Source: Symsagittifera roscoffensis (taxonomy: Eukaryota > Xenacoelomorpha > Acoela > Convolutidae). Taken from it: DNA of 64,000 bases. The stretch spans positions 76,361,786-76,425,785 of the forward strand of contig NC_087065.1 in NCBI RefSeq assembly GCF_963678635.1. Direction: 5' to 3'. Below are positions 35,801 through 46,159 of this stretch, piece after piece. A model generated the notes under the pieces. That model made no database searches and was not told where the DNA came from. It saw nothing but the letters and a program-made list of their open reading frames with translations. The position numbers and the translations under genes were made by a program. Each line of letters begins with the position of its first letter. Position 1 is the stretch's first letter.

Positions 35801-38800
35801 CATTTTGAGGGACAATCGATGTAATTTAACTGGACGGCAATTTTCTCATTATTGTTTTCAGCACTTTATCTGCGTAACACAGCGTTATTTGGTCTAGGTT
35901 TCACAAAAATGAAGTTAAAAAACGTAAAAAAATTTTTGGGTACTGTTTTTTTGACCTGGTACGAAATCGTACTTTTCGGCAAATTGAAGCTACAACTATT
36001 GATTGAGTACGAAATCGAACTTTTCTTGAAAAAACTTCTGATTTCATCATTTATTTGTTTCCAAGAAGTCTGAGACTTATGAACACTTTTCATAGCCTCT
36101 CGACTGTATGAAAAACTTTGAAGCAGTTTTTTGCTGCCACACAGAGATGAACGTCACATTTTTCGCATTTTGTGACTGGCTTTGACTTGCAGCCTGGCAT
36201 CTTGCAGTTTCCACCCCGCATGCTGCTCCCAATGCCAATTGGCCAATGGCCTGTTCTATCAAGTCGAATATCAGCCATGGGAAGTGTAGATTTAGGCCCC
36301 GGTCGTGGTCTTTTTATAGGAATTTCATCCAGACTCGCGCGCCGTCCCGGTCGTGATGCTTTGGTTTTACACAAAGACTCCGCCAACAAACTCTTGAAAA
36401 CGTACAACGACATCGTGTCTTTTTTACCGTCGCCTTCTCGCTCTGCATCTCGCCTGTACTGGGCCCAACAGTTTGTTGCGATAATATTCACGAAATTCAA
36501 AAAAATTTTGAGATAGGCTCTGGTCCGAAAGTGTGTTGTTACGCGGAAACAGTCGGCGAAGGAGTCTCGGTTTCGAAGTGCAAACTTTTTGTGATAGCCT
36601 CGAATCTGTCTCTAGTAATGACGTCCGCGATCAGGTTTATCCGCGTACTTGAGCACCAGTACCGTCGGACACCACCCAATTTCACCAGCGTCATATAGAG
36701 AACGACACCTAGATATGTGCGCATTTCAGCGGCAGAGACAGTAAAAGTTGAGTTTGGGTCCTTTGTCACACGATAATGAACAGCTTTGTAACACATTTCG
36801 TTAATGAAGTCATCAGTGAAGTATTGCTCAAAGTACTGAAGAGGAGTCTTTACTCCAAAAACACCATGGTAGTGTTCAATGAACTCGCATTCAGGCAGTC
36901 GTTCTCCTCTAAGAACTCTCCAACTTCTTGCTGAACCGTTGTTTTCTATTTGCCCGAGCGGTAGGTTCTCTTCATTATCTTCATCAGAGCTGACTCCACC
37001 TTCTGAGCTACTTTCATCACCGGCTTCATCTGATTCTGACTCACTCGAACTCACAGTAGGACGTCGGCTTCGTGCTGCGAAGTCTCTCAAACGAAGTCTT
37101 TCTTGCCGCTCTTCAATGTTGCTTTGTTCTTGAATCAAAGAGTTTTCCGCAGCGGCGCTGTTTTCAACATGACTTTCGGTGTCAATCTCAATTTGATCAT
37201 CGCTTGGCTCCGTTGGCATAACGTTCTCACTGTTTTGGTTGAAGTCGTTTACAGTGTCTCCAACTTGCAGCCGTTCAATTCTGATAATCTCACCTTTAGT
37301 ATTGTCTTCTTTCCAGTAAACTTCTTCTCCAATAAATACAGAGACATTTAGAGGACTTACGTCTTCAATTTCTACAATATTTGTCGTATTATTTTCCCAT
37401 TCCACTTCCAAAGTTGCCCAGTCGATACTTCGTAAAAGCACCCCTCTCCAAGCCGAGTCGTGTCTCCATTCGAGGTGCAAATTGAAAGGAAGGATCAATT
37501 CTGTCAATAAAACTGTGTCGATAATACCAGTAGTCCATTTGACAGAACATTCGAAGTCTTCTGTGCCCGGGTCTGCCATAAACAGAACTGAAAAAACAAA
37601 ATCACAAGTGAACTGATCTGCCGAGTGGTACGAATTCGTACTCTGTCTGAAAAACGGGAGTTTGGAACGCCCATGAAGCGGAGATTCTAAATTCAACAAG
37701 CGATTGGTTCGATAGATGCTGAAGAGTAAGTTTGCAAAGTTTCAGGCCCCAAAAACAGGTGGAAAAGTTGCTACGGGGATTTTTCTGCACTAAACCGAGA
37801 TGAATTTCCGTTATTCGATTCGAACTCACAAAGACGCGCTCTAGTAATTGTCAGCAGCACTCCTCGCAATGTATTATTCACTGTGTTAATCAAATTTGAT
37901 TCGCCGAGCGGATGACGTCAATACCAAAAACGTGTGATTCGCTGTTCGAATGCTACGCTTTGTTTTGTAATTCGGTACGAATTCGTACCATCGTCCAGTT
38001 AGGGTTAATGAATCAAACCATGTACCTCGAAATTCCAAGTCGCCAGCGCTACACAACTGCAGCCAATTATAAAGCGGAGAACACATGCTTCTAATGTGAG
38101 CACAATTTTATGCGAGCTGGCTTGGAAAAATGGACTTGTTTTTTAACACAATACTTACTTGCAAGCTCGCTTGAGTAAACAAATTATATCTACCAAAATT
38201 TTGTCGCGAGTAGATTCTTTATTAGGAAAACATGTCAAAAAAGCGATATGCCAACGTTAAATTAGCATTGAAATAAAATTTACGAAGCGGTCTTTAAGCC
38301 GACAAAACTTTGCTGAAGGCCCCTTAAACCAAAAACAAGGATTGTCGAAAAAACTGGTTTTTCGAATGGCTAGTTTGTTACATAACAACTCACAGACGTA
38401 GCTCAAAGACAGCAATGAATGCCACTTCAGTCCTGTATCTTCCAGAAGTGACATGTGAATCAACTCTTGTTCCACTTTCCTTAGAGAGAAGCTAGGTGTA
38501 GAGGCCTCTTCGAGCGACGCATCTGTGTCTGATCTACCACTATCAGACGACGGGAAGTCTAAATTCAAAGCACTGATTGGAATAATATCAATATTATAAC
38601 AAACATTGCCTCTTTTTCCGTCCCCTTGTAATCGACAAAAATTGATTTTTTTTGTGCGGGACCCATCAACTTAACAAGGTTGTCAAAGAAGATTTAATAT
38701 GTTCTAACTGGGAATTACCATGCATGAAGACAAGCCTCTTGGAAATGTATTTTTTTTAAAGTTCTTCAGTCTTGAAATGAATTTGTACCATAGCTTTTAT

Positions 38801-41684
38801 TCAGTTATCTTGTTTGCTCCTAGAATTTATCTGTTGCAGTAATTCAATATATAGGAAATTTTTCTCTCGCACTTGTATTGGACAAGATAATGTCACCGGG
38901 ATTTCTGTTAAGGCAACTCTTTTGATCCATGATGCTTGAAATTTTAAAAATATAAATATTGTTCGTATCCATAAGATATTTTCAGACTGCCTAGCAAGAA
39001 CTTGAACGCAAGAAAATGAAAATGAAATAGTTTAGTTTTCAAGTAGTTCACATCATTTTGAGGGACAATCGATGTAATTTAGAATGTAGGACCTTGTTAG
39101 CAGAACAGCGAAGATTGAACAGGCAAGTTTTTCATTCATTTTGATAAGAATAGAGATATCAGAATATTAAATTGGCATTTGGTAGCAATAGTGGTTAGTT
39201 GAGTATAATTGATCCAATATCTTTCTTAGTCAAAATCGTGTACTATTTCGACAATTTTTCTTTGGAGTATTTCGATCCTAGTAAGAAAAAATCAAAGCCC
39301 GCACTGTTATATATTATTAGGGACTGTTCATTGCTGAGGGGTGGGGCCTTAAAGGAAAAAAAAACAATTTTCATGCATTTAAGCAAGCTTTTTTTGACCA
39401 AACATTTTTTTATTCTATTCAAAACTCATATATGTCATTTGGGGCGCATGTACTACCAAAAAGATCTCAATTTGATACACTTGCAAAAATAAATGTGTGA
39501 TCTTGTTCAAGGGTAAAAAATGACTGAAAACTTTTTAATAATCAGTATCTCAAGTGGGCACGAGCGTGCCATTGTCTGACACAATTATGATTCAAAAAAA
39601 CTTATTCGACAAACTCCAACCAGGTGAAGGAACATAGTTGGCAAAAAATGGAAACATAGTCCGCTGGAAATTCTGAACATTAAAGTCATTTTTCAAAAAA
39701 AAAAATCTCACGGTTTTTATCGCACCCTTTGCTTTTTCATTATTAGTGATGATAATTTGCCTACCTTTTAGCAAATGAATTGGAAAGGAACTTTTAAAAA
39801 AATCGGAGTCCAACCGCAAAAAAATCCAAATTGAGCGTGAACAATTTTTTTCCAAAAAAAAACGAAGCAAAAATGAACACGAACTATATAAGTGTCTTCA
39901 CTAAGTTCCCTCACACGTATGAATGAATTTTTTTAATTAAAACAAATCAAAAGCTTCCCTTTGATTAAGAAGAGACTGATAAGTAAAAATAAAAAAGTCT
40001 AATATCAAAAGTTTATCAGCAAAATGCCTTTGACTCAACTACAATTGCAAGAATTTAAGCAATATAAGGAAAAAGGACACAGCTAAAGCTGGAGGTACAA
40101 AATTGATTTTTTTTTCAGAATATGTACTGATGCGGGATGAAAAACGTAATTTTTGAAAACTTCTTAAGTTCGACTTTACCCAAAATGATAGCGGTTCTGT
40201 AAAAATAAATGAATTAGCCGCTAATGCAGGGAAGGTTCTTACTACGCTTTCTTTCAGTTAGCTAAATGTCAATTTTGGCCGGATAGTTTTCAAGAACAAG
40301 TAAATGTTTGCAAAAAATTTCGAAAAATGGACTTTTCCTTAAAACCACACCAACTTTTTTCAAAAGAATTGGGTGTAACCGTTTACGCAGAGAAATTTTT
40401 AGCACTATGTTTTTTCAACTTTCACCAATCAAAATTTAGAAATAAAAGCTGCAAAATAATCGATTGGATTTGGCCGGGTAGTTTTCGAGAAAATGAAACA
40501 ATCTTTAAAAATGGGTTTAAAATCCCCCCATTTAAATGTTCAGATCGGTAGTAGTTTTTGAGAAAACAAATTTTTGCAAAAAGCAAAAATTTTCCAAGGC
40601 GTCTCACAAAAATTTAACCTGAGAGTTTGTAGGGAGAACTGTTCCTGATATGATTAATCCTTGGACGTTATTTCTGCACCAAATGACTAGAATAGAAGCT
40701 GAATTTGCATTCATTTTAAGTCAAGCTATGAAATGATTCAGCAATTCTGTTAGACAAATTATTAAGCTGGTAAAACGTAATGTTCAGATTTGATCGCCCA
40801 TGCTAATCGAAACTGTAAATTATGGGTGCCAGCAATTTAAAAGACGAAAGCTGTTAATTAACGACCAGTCGAATATTTTTGAGTTGCATCAATCTACTGG
40901 TTGATTTTGTGAACCGGGCAATAATATATTAATATCATGCGCCGCAAGCATAGATCATGGCGTGGTAGGAACGACCGAACACAGGCGAATAGAGGCAAGA
41001 CACTTGCTTTTAACCACCTGTTTTTATTAACTTTCGCATGCCATGCTGGCTGGTATGATATCTGGGTCAGCTCTGGTTAGAGTGATGCATGTCAAACTTA
41101 CTTGGCGCGTTACAGCTTCTAACTGCACATGATAAACAGTCAGACGCCTTCGCCTAAAGGGAGGAATTGAATACGAAAATATCAGGAGACGCTTAAAATC
41201 CAACACTTAGTTTGCCGACAACACAAATCGCAGGGCTAATGAACTATTACCTCCCTCAGCTGTTTCTATCTTCGTAAATTGAACTCTGCATCGCACACAA
41301 ATTTTCACGGCAAAAGTGTTCGGAATAAATTTCTCCGACGAGACAAAACTGATTTTCAGTTCGTGAAATATTACTGTTTTTCGTACTCGCTGGAGGTTTG
41401 GTTGCTCAAGCGAGGCTTTTACCCTCCTCGATCGAAAAAAACACTAGTTCCAACCTGCTCAGGGTGAGTCAAAATTATTAAAGCGGAATGCTTATTCTAA
41501 GCAAAATATGATGTTTAAAAAAACACATAGTTACCGATCCATTTGATGTCACATTTTGCAGAATACACTTGGTTTTTCCAGCTTCTGAGTCATCATCGAT
41601 TTGCTCGGTAGTTTCTTTTGCAGCTCCAAAATGACCAATTAAGGCATGAATAAGCACCAATTTCAGCACAGTAGACATTATCAT
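29827..41684 (-). CDS. Type I membrane glycoprotein, family unknown (7 exons plus a duplicated cassette exon)
   Basis: Coding exons on the minus strand are 41535-41684, 41102-41153, 33175-33314, 31212-31404, 30609-30673, 30265-30457 and 29827-29981. All have GT donors and AG acceptors and every intron phase matches, giving 315 residues, or 370 with the 55-codon exon at 35141-35305 or its copy. Residues 1-22 look like a signal peptide (core TVLKLVLIHALIG). The ectodomain has Cys 40, 56, 59, 64, 102, 109 and 183 and sequons at N44, N69, N112 and N153. One membrane segment spans about 210-232. The tail is acidic (NDEEEDYAVL) with a YxxL-type sorting signal. The cassette exon creates one more Cys at its downstream junction, making eight, which suggests it is normally included. 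The acceptor of exon 6 (30457) has a poor pyrimidine tract and is the weakest point. A receptor or adhesion role is only a guess. Confidence 0.72.
31405..33174. other. Intron 3 of the membrane-protein gene
   Basis: Contains a complete MITE at 32442-32781. The rest (31.4-32.3 kb) is less AT-biased, with no frame I can support. Confidence 0.5.
32442..32781 (+). mobile_element. hAT-type MITE, 340 bp, complete
   Basis: Terminal inverted repeats are CAGGGGCGGATCTAAGATTTT on the left and the complement of AAATCCGCCCCTG on the right. Target duplication is TATTGTCA (32434-32441) against AATTGTCA (32782-32789), 7 of 8 identical and the length typical of hAT. It has no coding capacity. Relatives are at 28876 and 63480-63594. 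Confidence 0.85.
33510..33600 (-). repeat. SINE 3'-end fragment
   Basis: GGCGAAGCGATGCTTCGCACACCTGCGTTACAACACAGCATTGCAATCTAGTGGA closely matches the SINE-like copy at 60270-60340 (CTGAGCTTCGCAACGCTTGC...CATTGCAAGCTAGTGGAC). The tRNA-like head is not seen. Confidence 0.45.
34291..34525. repeat. Inverted-repeat element of about 230 bp
   Basis: GGCTCTTTTCCAGTCCCCCC near 34303 is answered by GGGGGAACTGGAAAAGAGCC near 34497 in opposite orientation, with GC-rich outer flanks that also pair (GAGCGCGG and CCGAGCACGG). It looks like a small foldback or MITE. A related single end (GGGACTGGATAAGAGCCGCGC) is at 58498. No clear target duplication was found. Confidence 0.45.
34752..35828. repeat. 1077-bp direct repeat F, left copy
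   Basis: It appears identical to 38005-39081 (offset 3253). It begins at TTAATGAATCAAACC and ends GATGTAATTTA. It carries a symmetrical-phase exon of the membrane-protein gene with its intron flanks, and abuts the damaged left end of the piggyBac element. Confidence 0.95.
35141..35305 (-). CDS. Cassette exon of the membrane-protein gene, copy 1
   Basis: Minus-strand acceptor TTTGAATTTAG and donor GTGAGT bound a 165-bp open exon beginning FPSSDSGRSDTDASLEEAST and ending LLSLSYV. It starts and ends in phase 1, the same phase as the intron in which it lies (41101-33315), so it can be included once or twice without shifting the frame. Joining to the next exon makes a TGC (Cys) codon in place of AGC (Ser). 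It is Ser/Asp/Glu-rich and then helical; no domain is recognised. Confidence 0.65.
36090..36500 (-). pseudogene. piggyBac transposase C-terminal part with zinc-binding domain
   Basis: The open frame starts with the conserved NCWAQYRRDAER and FKSLLAESLCK patterns found after the last catalytic Asp in piggyBac transposases. It ends with a cysteine-rich domain, C-x4-C...CEKCDVHLC...NCFKVFH, typical of the C-terminal zinc-binding region that contacts the terminal repeats. It lies about 40 bp from the N-terminal piece, so the intervening catalytic region has been deleted, not moved. Confidence 0.85.
36539..37579 (-). pseudogene. piggyBac transposase N-terminal part, truncated before the catalytic core
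   Basis: An acceptor-like TTTTTTCAG precedes the likely start ATG at 37579, although the frame is open upstream to 37699. An acidic, Ser/Glu-rich N-terminus is followed by the start of the DDE_Tnp_1_7 domain: PLQYFEQYFTDDFINEMCYK, then AEMRTYLGVVLYMTLVKLGG, then YWCSSTR and DRFEAITKSLHFE. A stop follows eight residues after LHFETE. The three catalytic aspartates of piggyBac all lie beyond this point and are absent. Confidence 0.85.
38005..39081. repeat. 1077-bp direct repeat F, right copy
   Basis: Partner of 34752-35828. It begins at the TTAA target of the intact piggyBac end and runs into unique sequence (GAATGTAGG) at 39082. I see no difference between the copies, so the duplication is recent. 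Confidence 0.95.
38394..38558 (-). CDS. Cassette exon of the membrane-protein gene, copy 2
   Basis: Same exon as 35141-35305, with the same acceptor (TTTGAATTTAG) and donor (GTGAGT). On the minus strand it is met first after exon 2. Inclusion of both copies would keep the frame and change the inner junction codon to TAC. Which copy is the ancestral exon cannot be told from sequence identity; its unique outer flank (39082 onward) suggests this copy keeps the original upstream context. Confidence 0.6.
39082..41101. other. Intron 2 sequence: decayed repeats
   Basis: 40.2-40.6 kb carries the same recurrent sentence (TTTGGCCGGGTAGTTTTCGAGAAAA, CAGATCGGTAGTAGTTTTTGAGAAAA) as the array at 26.5-28.8 kb. 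No exon beyond the duplicated one is supported. Confidence 0.45.
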
Positions 41685-41914
41685 CTGTCAATGCATAACA
41701 TACCGAAAACTGATTTAAAAACATTATTATTTACACTTCACAATTAAAGCGTTATTAACAAAGCAGACAAAGTATCGACGCTGCACACCGCAATGGCTGG
41801 CCAAAAGCGAAACAATTACCTAGTGGAGGAATCTTTCAAACAAAATAAAGTAGTTTCGGATTTTATTTTGCTGACAACTCAGCATGTTAGTGTAATTATT
41901 TAAGGAAAACTAAG

Positions 41915-42000
41915 CAACACGCAAAGGCGAAACGGAGCTTCGCACCGTTTGCGACACAACAAAAAAAGCACGGCAGCCAGCTCAAAAAAAATAGGACGAA
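41915..42000 (-). repeat. SINE 3'-end fragment
   Basis: AAAGGCGAAACGGAGCTTCGCACCGTTTGCGACACAAC is the family hairpin plus downstream block. It lies just upstream of exon 1 of the membrane-protein gene. No tRNA-like head is visible. Confidence 0.5.
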
Positions 42001-42125
42001 AGGCTGCGGAAAAAACCTAAGCCCCCATAAAAAGCAGAAAAGAAAAAAATGGTCCTTCAAACGACGGATTATGAGGCAATTGAGCAGACATGACATCAGC
42101 TTCTAAGAGAAAAAAAACGAAAAAA

Positions 42126-42686
42126 GATAAGCGGAAAAAAGAAACTTAAAATAAGATTTGATATACAACCAACAATTGAACTTCGAATGGAATGACCTTT
42201 TAAAATGCAGACATGCTCAAAAATATCTGTTGACAGACATTCTGTTCTGATAACAAAATCTTCACCAAAGAGCACGATCGCAGCTTTCTAAAATTCAACA
42301 GTTTTAATAGCTCAACACGGAACCATAAGAAGAAAACTTATCTACTGACAAAATAGTTAGTTGCTAAAAGAAACAAGACTGCTCGTATCAGGGCGAAGCC
42401 CTGAATGTTCCGACTGCCTATTAAGGTTTATGGAGCAGTAATAACATTAACAAACTAAAAGTAATAAAACAAAATCATTTTTTTTTCTTCTAAAATTTGA
42501 AATTTTTTATGAAAATCATCCCCCCACACGCCATATAAAGTACAAAAGGATAGATTTCGCTCCTTAAACAAATTAATTATGGCAAATAAGCTTCTTTCAA
42601 CCAATTTGGAACGATTTCTAAGACGGATTAACTCCCCGCTTACGCGTTAATAGCGCGAAATAAATCGCGCGTTAATTGGCCCAAAT
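42126..42686 (+). repeat. Tandem segmental duplication, copy 1 (with truncated family A unit)
   Basis: Matches 42702-43258 at an offset of 576 bp with few differences, starting GATAAGCGGAAAAAAGAAAC. Its last 313 bp (42374-42686) is the front part of family A, cut at CCAAAT where the second copy begins. Confidence 0.85.
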
Positions 42687-42701
42687 GATAAGCGGAAAAA
42701 C

Positions 42702-43258
42702 GATAAGCGGAAAAAAGAAACTTAAAATAAGATTTGATATACAACTAACAATTGAACTTCGAATGGAATGACTTTTTAAAATGCAGACATGCTCAAAAAT
42801 ATCTGTTGACAGACATTCTGTTCTGACAACAAAATCTTCACCAAAGAGCACGATCGCAGCTTTCTAAAATTCAACAGTTTTAATAGCTCAACACGGAACC
42901 ATAAGAAGAAAACTTATCTACTGACAAGATAATTAGTTGCTAAAAGAAACAAGACTGCTCGTATCAGGGCGAAGCCCTGAATGTTCCGACTGCCTATTAA
43001 GGTTTATGGAGCAGTAATACCATTAACAAACTAAAAGTAATAAAACAAAATGAATTTTTTTTTTCTAAAATTTGAAATTTTTTATGAAAATCATCCCCCA
43101 CACGCCATATAAAGTACAAAAGGATAGATTTCGCTCCGTGTAACAAATTAATTCTGGCAAATAAGCTTCTTTCAACCAATTTGGAACGATTTCTAAGACG
43201 GATTAACTCTCCGCTTACGCGTTAATAGCGCGAAATAAATCGCGCGTTAATTGGCCCA
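42702..43258 (+). repeat. Tandem segmental duplication, copy 2
   Basis: Second copy of the segment at 42126-42686. Here family A continues to its normal end, so the duplication breakpoint lies inside the repeat. Confidence 0.85.
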
Positions 43259-43477
43259 AATGGCCAAAATGCCTATCTTTAAACCCCCAGAACTTTACGA
43301 AAAATGATCACAGCTGAAATATTTTTTCAAATTTAAGCTCAGAACAACAATATCTTTCGAATGATATAAAAAAAATCCATCAAAAATGGCTAGTTAAAAA
43401 GTCGAAAATTGTCTGAAGAAAAAAAAACCCACCCGAGCACAAATATTCCGTTACTTTCGTATCGAAAGTCGGAACAA
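42950..43477 (+). repeat. Repeat family A, array unit 1
   Basis: Full-length unit from CAAGACTGCTCGTATCAGGG to TTTCGTATCGAAAGTCGGAAC. Its end is joined directly to the next unit through AACAACAAGACTGCTCG. Confidence 0.85.
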
Positions 43478-44009
43478 CAAGACTGCTCGTAACAGGGCGA
43501 AGCCCTGAGTGTTCCTAGTGCCTTTTAAGATATATGGAGCAGTAATAACATTAAAAAATCAATGAAATAAAACAAAATGAAAAAAAAAGTGTTTCTAAAA
43601 TTTGAAATTTTTTAAATAAAAATCATCCCCCCACACGCCATATAAAGTACAAAAGGATAGATTTCGCTCCTTGTAACAAATTAATTCTGGCAAATAAGCT
43701 TCTTTCAACCAATTTGGAACGATTTCTAAGACGGATTAACTCTCCGCTTACGCGTTAATAGCGCGAAATAAATCGCGCGTTAATTGGCCCAAATGGCCAA
43801 AATGCCAATCTTTAAACCCCCAGAACTTTACCAAAAATGATCACAGCTGAAATATTTTTTCAAATTTAAGCTCAGAACAACAATATCTTTCGAATGATAT
43901 AAAAAAATCCATCAAAAATGGCTAGTTAAAAAGTCGAAAATTGTCTGAAGAAAAAAAAACCCACCCGAGCACAAATATTCCGTTACTTTCGTATCGAAAG
44001 TCGGAACAA
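43478..44009 (+). repeat. Repeat family A, array unit 2
   Basis: Head-to-tail with its neighbours. It shares with unit 3, but not unit 1, the variants CGTAACAGGGCGAAGCCCTGAG and TTCCTAGTGCCTTTTAAGATATATGG, so units 2 and 3 are the youngest pair. Confidence 0.85.
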
Positions 44010-44548
44010 CAAGACTGCTCGTAACAGGGCGAAGCCCTGAGTGTTCCTAGTGCCTTTTAAGATATATGGAGCAGTAATAACATTAAAAAATCAATGATAT
44101 AAAACAAAATGAAAAAAAAAGTGTTTCTAAAATTTGAAATTTTTTAAATAAAAATCATCCCCCCACACGCCATATAAAGTACAAAAGGATAGTTTTTGCT
44201 CCTTGTAACAAACCAATTATGGCAAATAGGCTTCTTTTAACCAATTTGGAACGATTTCTAAGATGGATTAACTCTCCGCTTACGCGTTAATAACGCGAAA
44301 TATATCGCGCGTTAATTGTCCCAAATAGGCCAAAATGGCAATCTTTAAACCCCCGTAACTTTACGAAAAATGATCACAGGTGAAATATCTTTTCAAATTT
44401 GAGCTCAGGACAACAATACCTTTCGAATGATATTTAAAAAATTCCGTCAAAAATGGCTAGTTAAAAAGTCGAAATTTGTCTGGAGAAAAAAAAACCCACC
44501 CCGAGCACAAATATTCCGTTACTTTCGTATCGAAAGTCGGAACAACAA
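44010..44548 (+). repeat. Repeat family A, array unit 3
   Basis: Its first half matches unit 2. Its second half (ATATATCGCGCGTTAATTGTCCC, AAAAATGATCACAGGTGAAAT) matches the distant copy at 22591. The unit therefore looks like a mosaic formed by exchange between copies. Confidence 0.8.
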
Positions 44549-46159
44549 TAGTTTTGAAAAAACGATGAACAAAAAGCAAGGCCTTAGGGCTCAACAAATT
44601 GAGGAAAGCTGCTGAAAAAGAGATGGTTGACAGCAGTCTGGCATGCTATCAAGACAAGCATGACCTCGGAAAACCCGCGAAGTGTTTAAGGTGTTGAGAG
44701 AGAGACTCTTTGGAGTGTTCGTTTGAATTGGTTGGAGAAAAGGAGAAATTGGCAGTTTCAAATTTCAAAAGCATATATTCAAAGCTGAAAAAGGAATTTT
44801 CCATAGCATGATGAATTGAAAAAGACGATCAAAACAACGCCATTAGGACATCAACTATGCACGAAGAGAACTAAAATGTAAGCTTCCATGGAAAAATATC
44901 GAGGTCGACAACTTAATGGTTTGACAAAAAGACTGGATAGGGCAGCTAAGAACGGATATTAATACATACGACCTCAACACTAATTAAGACAAGGATGAAC
45001 TGTGGCACAATCCACTCACCAAACATAGGTTCTCGGATAGTAACGAGCGTAAAGCAAATTCGATTGTCATAACTCGCAAAAAGTTCAATATACCAATGAA
45101 AACTATAGAAGAATGTTTAACAGGAGATAATGAACAATCATCAGCTTAACAACCATTCAGATCCGTTTGTCCGGACCTATGATATTTGCGATTGCTAAAA
45201 GATGTAAAGTAAGTCTGTAGAGATACCCCAGCACGTTAGGGTCAAACAATGAACGCAGTGCAGAAAGTGATATAGTACAAGGCCAGCTCTGCTGCCATAG
45301 TTGCTCTATTAGAATGTCAATGATCAATCAATGTTATGAGAAGCAACGATACATTTATTACGGTACATTCAACGGGCAAAATATTACTGATTGTGTCGTC
45401 ATGTCATGAACTCGTCAACCGCGTTTCCAGATAGACCAAACGAGCTTCGTGTGTAAAACTTCCATTTGGTAAGACTAGTTCTAATGACTTGATAGAGTTA
45501 AAAACAAATGACTTTGATCACCTGGACTTCATATGAGAGAAACTTAGCATAACTTATGGTAAAACAAATTGAGCTGAAAAGACACGCCTTTTAGGTAGAA
45601 TTCGCAAAACAAAATGCACCATGTAGATTCGGACAAAATAAAGCAACTTTTTCTTTCTTCCAAATTTTTTGCTTTTTAAAGTAGACTAGGTTTTCCCGGG
45701 AATTTAAATTGATCCTGTGGACAAAACCAATCTGCGCAATGTTATGCATTAAAATAAACGACTACTTAAGTTTGCGATAACAGGCAAAGTTATAAATGTT
45801 TGCCGTCTCTTCTAAATTAGACATCATTGCTATTGTAGATGATAAATGCGATTCGCATGCTTTAAATAAGCGCAGTTGTTTTTAGTTCAAACATATGCCT
45901 TAAAAGTTCCTAATTCATAAGATGACCTAACAAAAACTCAGCAGCCTTATTTCTTTAAGTCAAGATGTTTTAAGCCTCGTTAAAACTAAATTAATCAAAT
46001 TTACAAATATTCTAAGCTGAAGTTGTCTCTTTAAAAAAGACTTCAATCAATTAATGGCAAGAAATTAAATCGTATTCATAGAGTAATCTCTGAAATGCTA
46101 ATTAAATTTTAGAACAAGCACCTAAATTCATCCAAGAAATTTGGTTTATCCATCGACTT
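44549..46159. other. No gene recognised
   Basis: Composition differs from the family A array. Plus-strand fragments such as RKANSIVITRKKFNIPMKT near 45050 look faintly protein-like but are short and broken. The 3' flank of the PIP-box gene is expected here; I see no close AATAAA on the minus strand. Confidence 0.35.

Larger units (their letters stand above)
35827..38004 (-). mobile_element. Internally deleted piggyBac element, about 2.2 kb
   Basis: The right end is intact: CCCTAACTGGACGA read inward from 38004, with the TTAA target at 38005-38008. The left end reads AACTGGACGG at 35828-35837 and lacks CCCT, although a chance or residual TTAA (35826-35829) precedes CTGGACGG. Four subterminal copies of a near-palindrome GTACGAA(A/T)TCGTAC lie at 35959, 36007, 37628 and 37975, candidate transposase-binding sites. 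The coding part has N- and C-terminal transposase pieces without the catalytic core. It probably cannot mobilise itself. Confidence 0.85.

Noticed and set aside
36172-36516. 114-codon plus frame
   Set aside because: Antisense of the piggyBac C-terminal part.
22591-44548. CRISPR-like interpretation of the regularly recurring family A units
   Set aside because: Units are 540 bp, dispersed in both orientations and in a eukaryotic genome with spliced genes.
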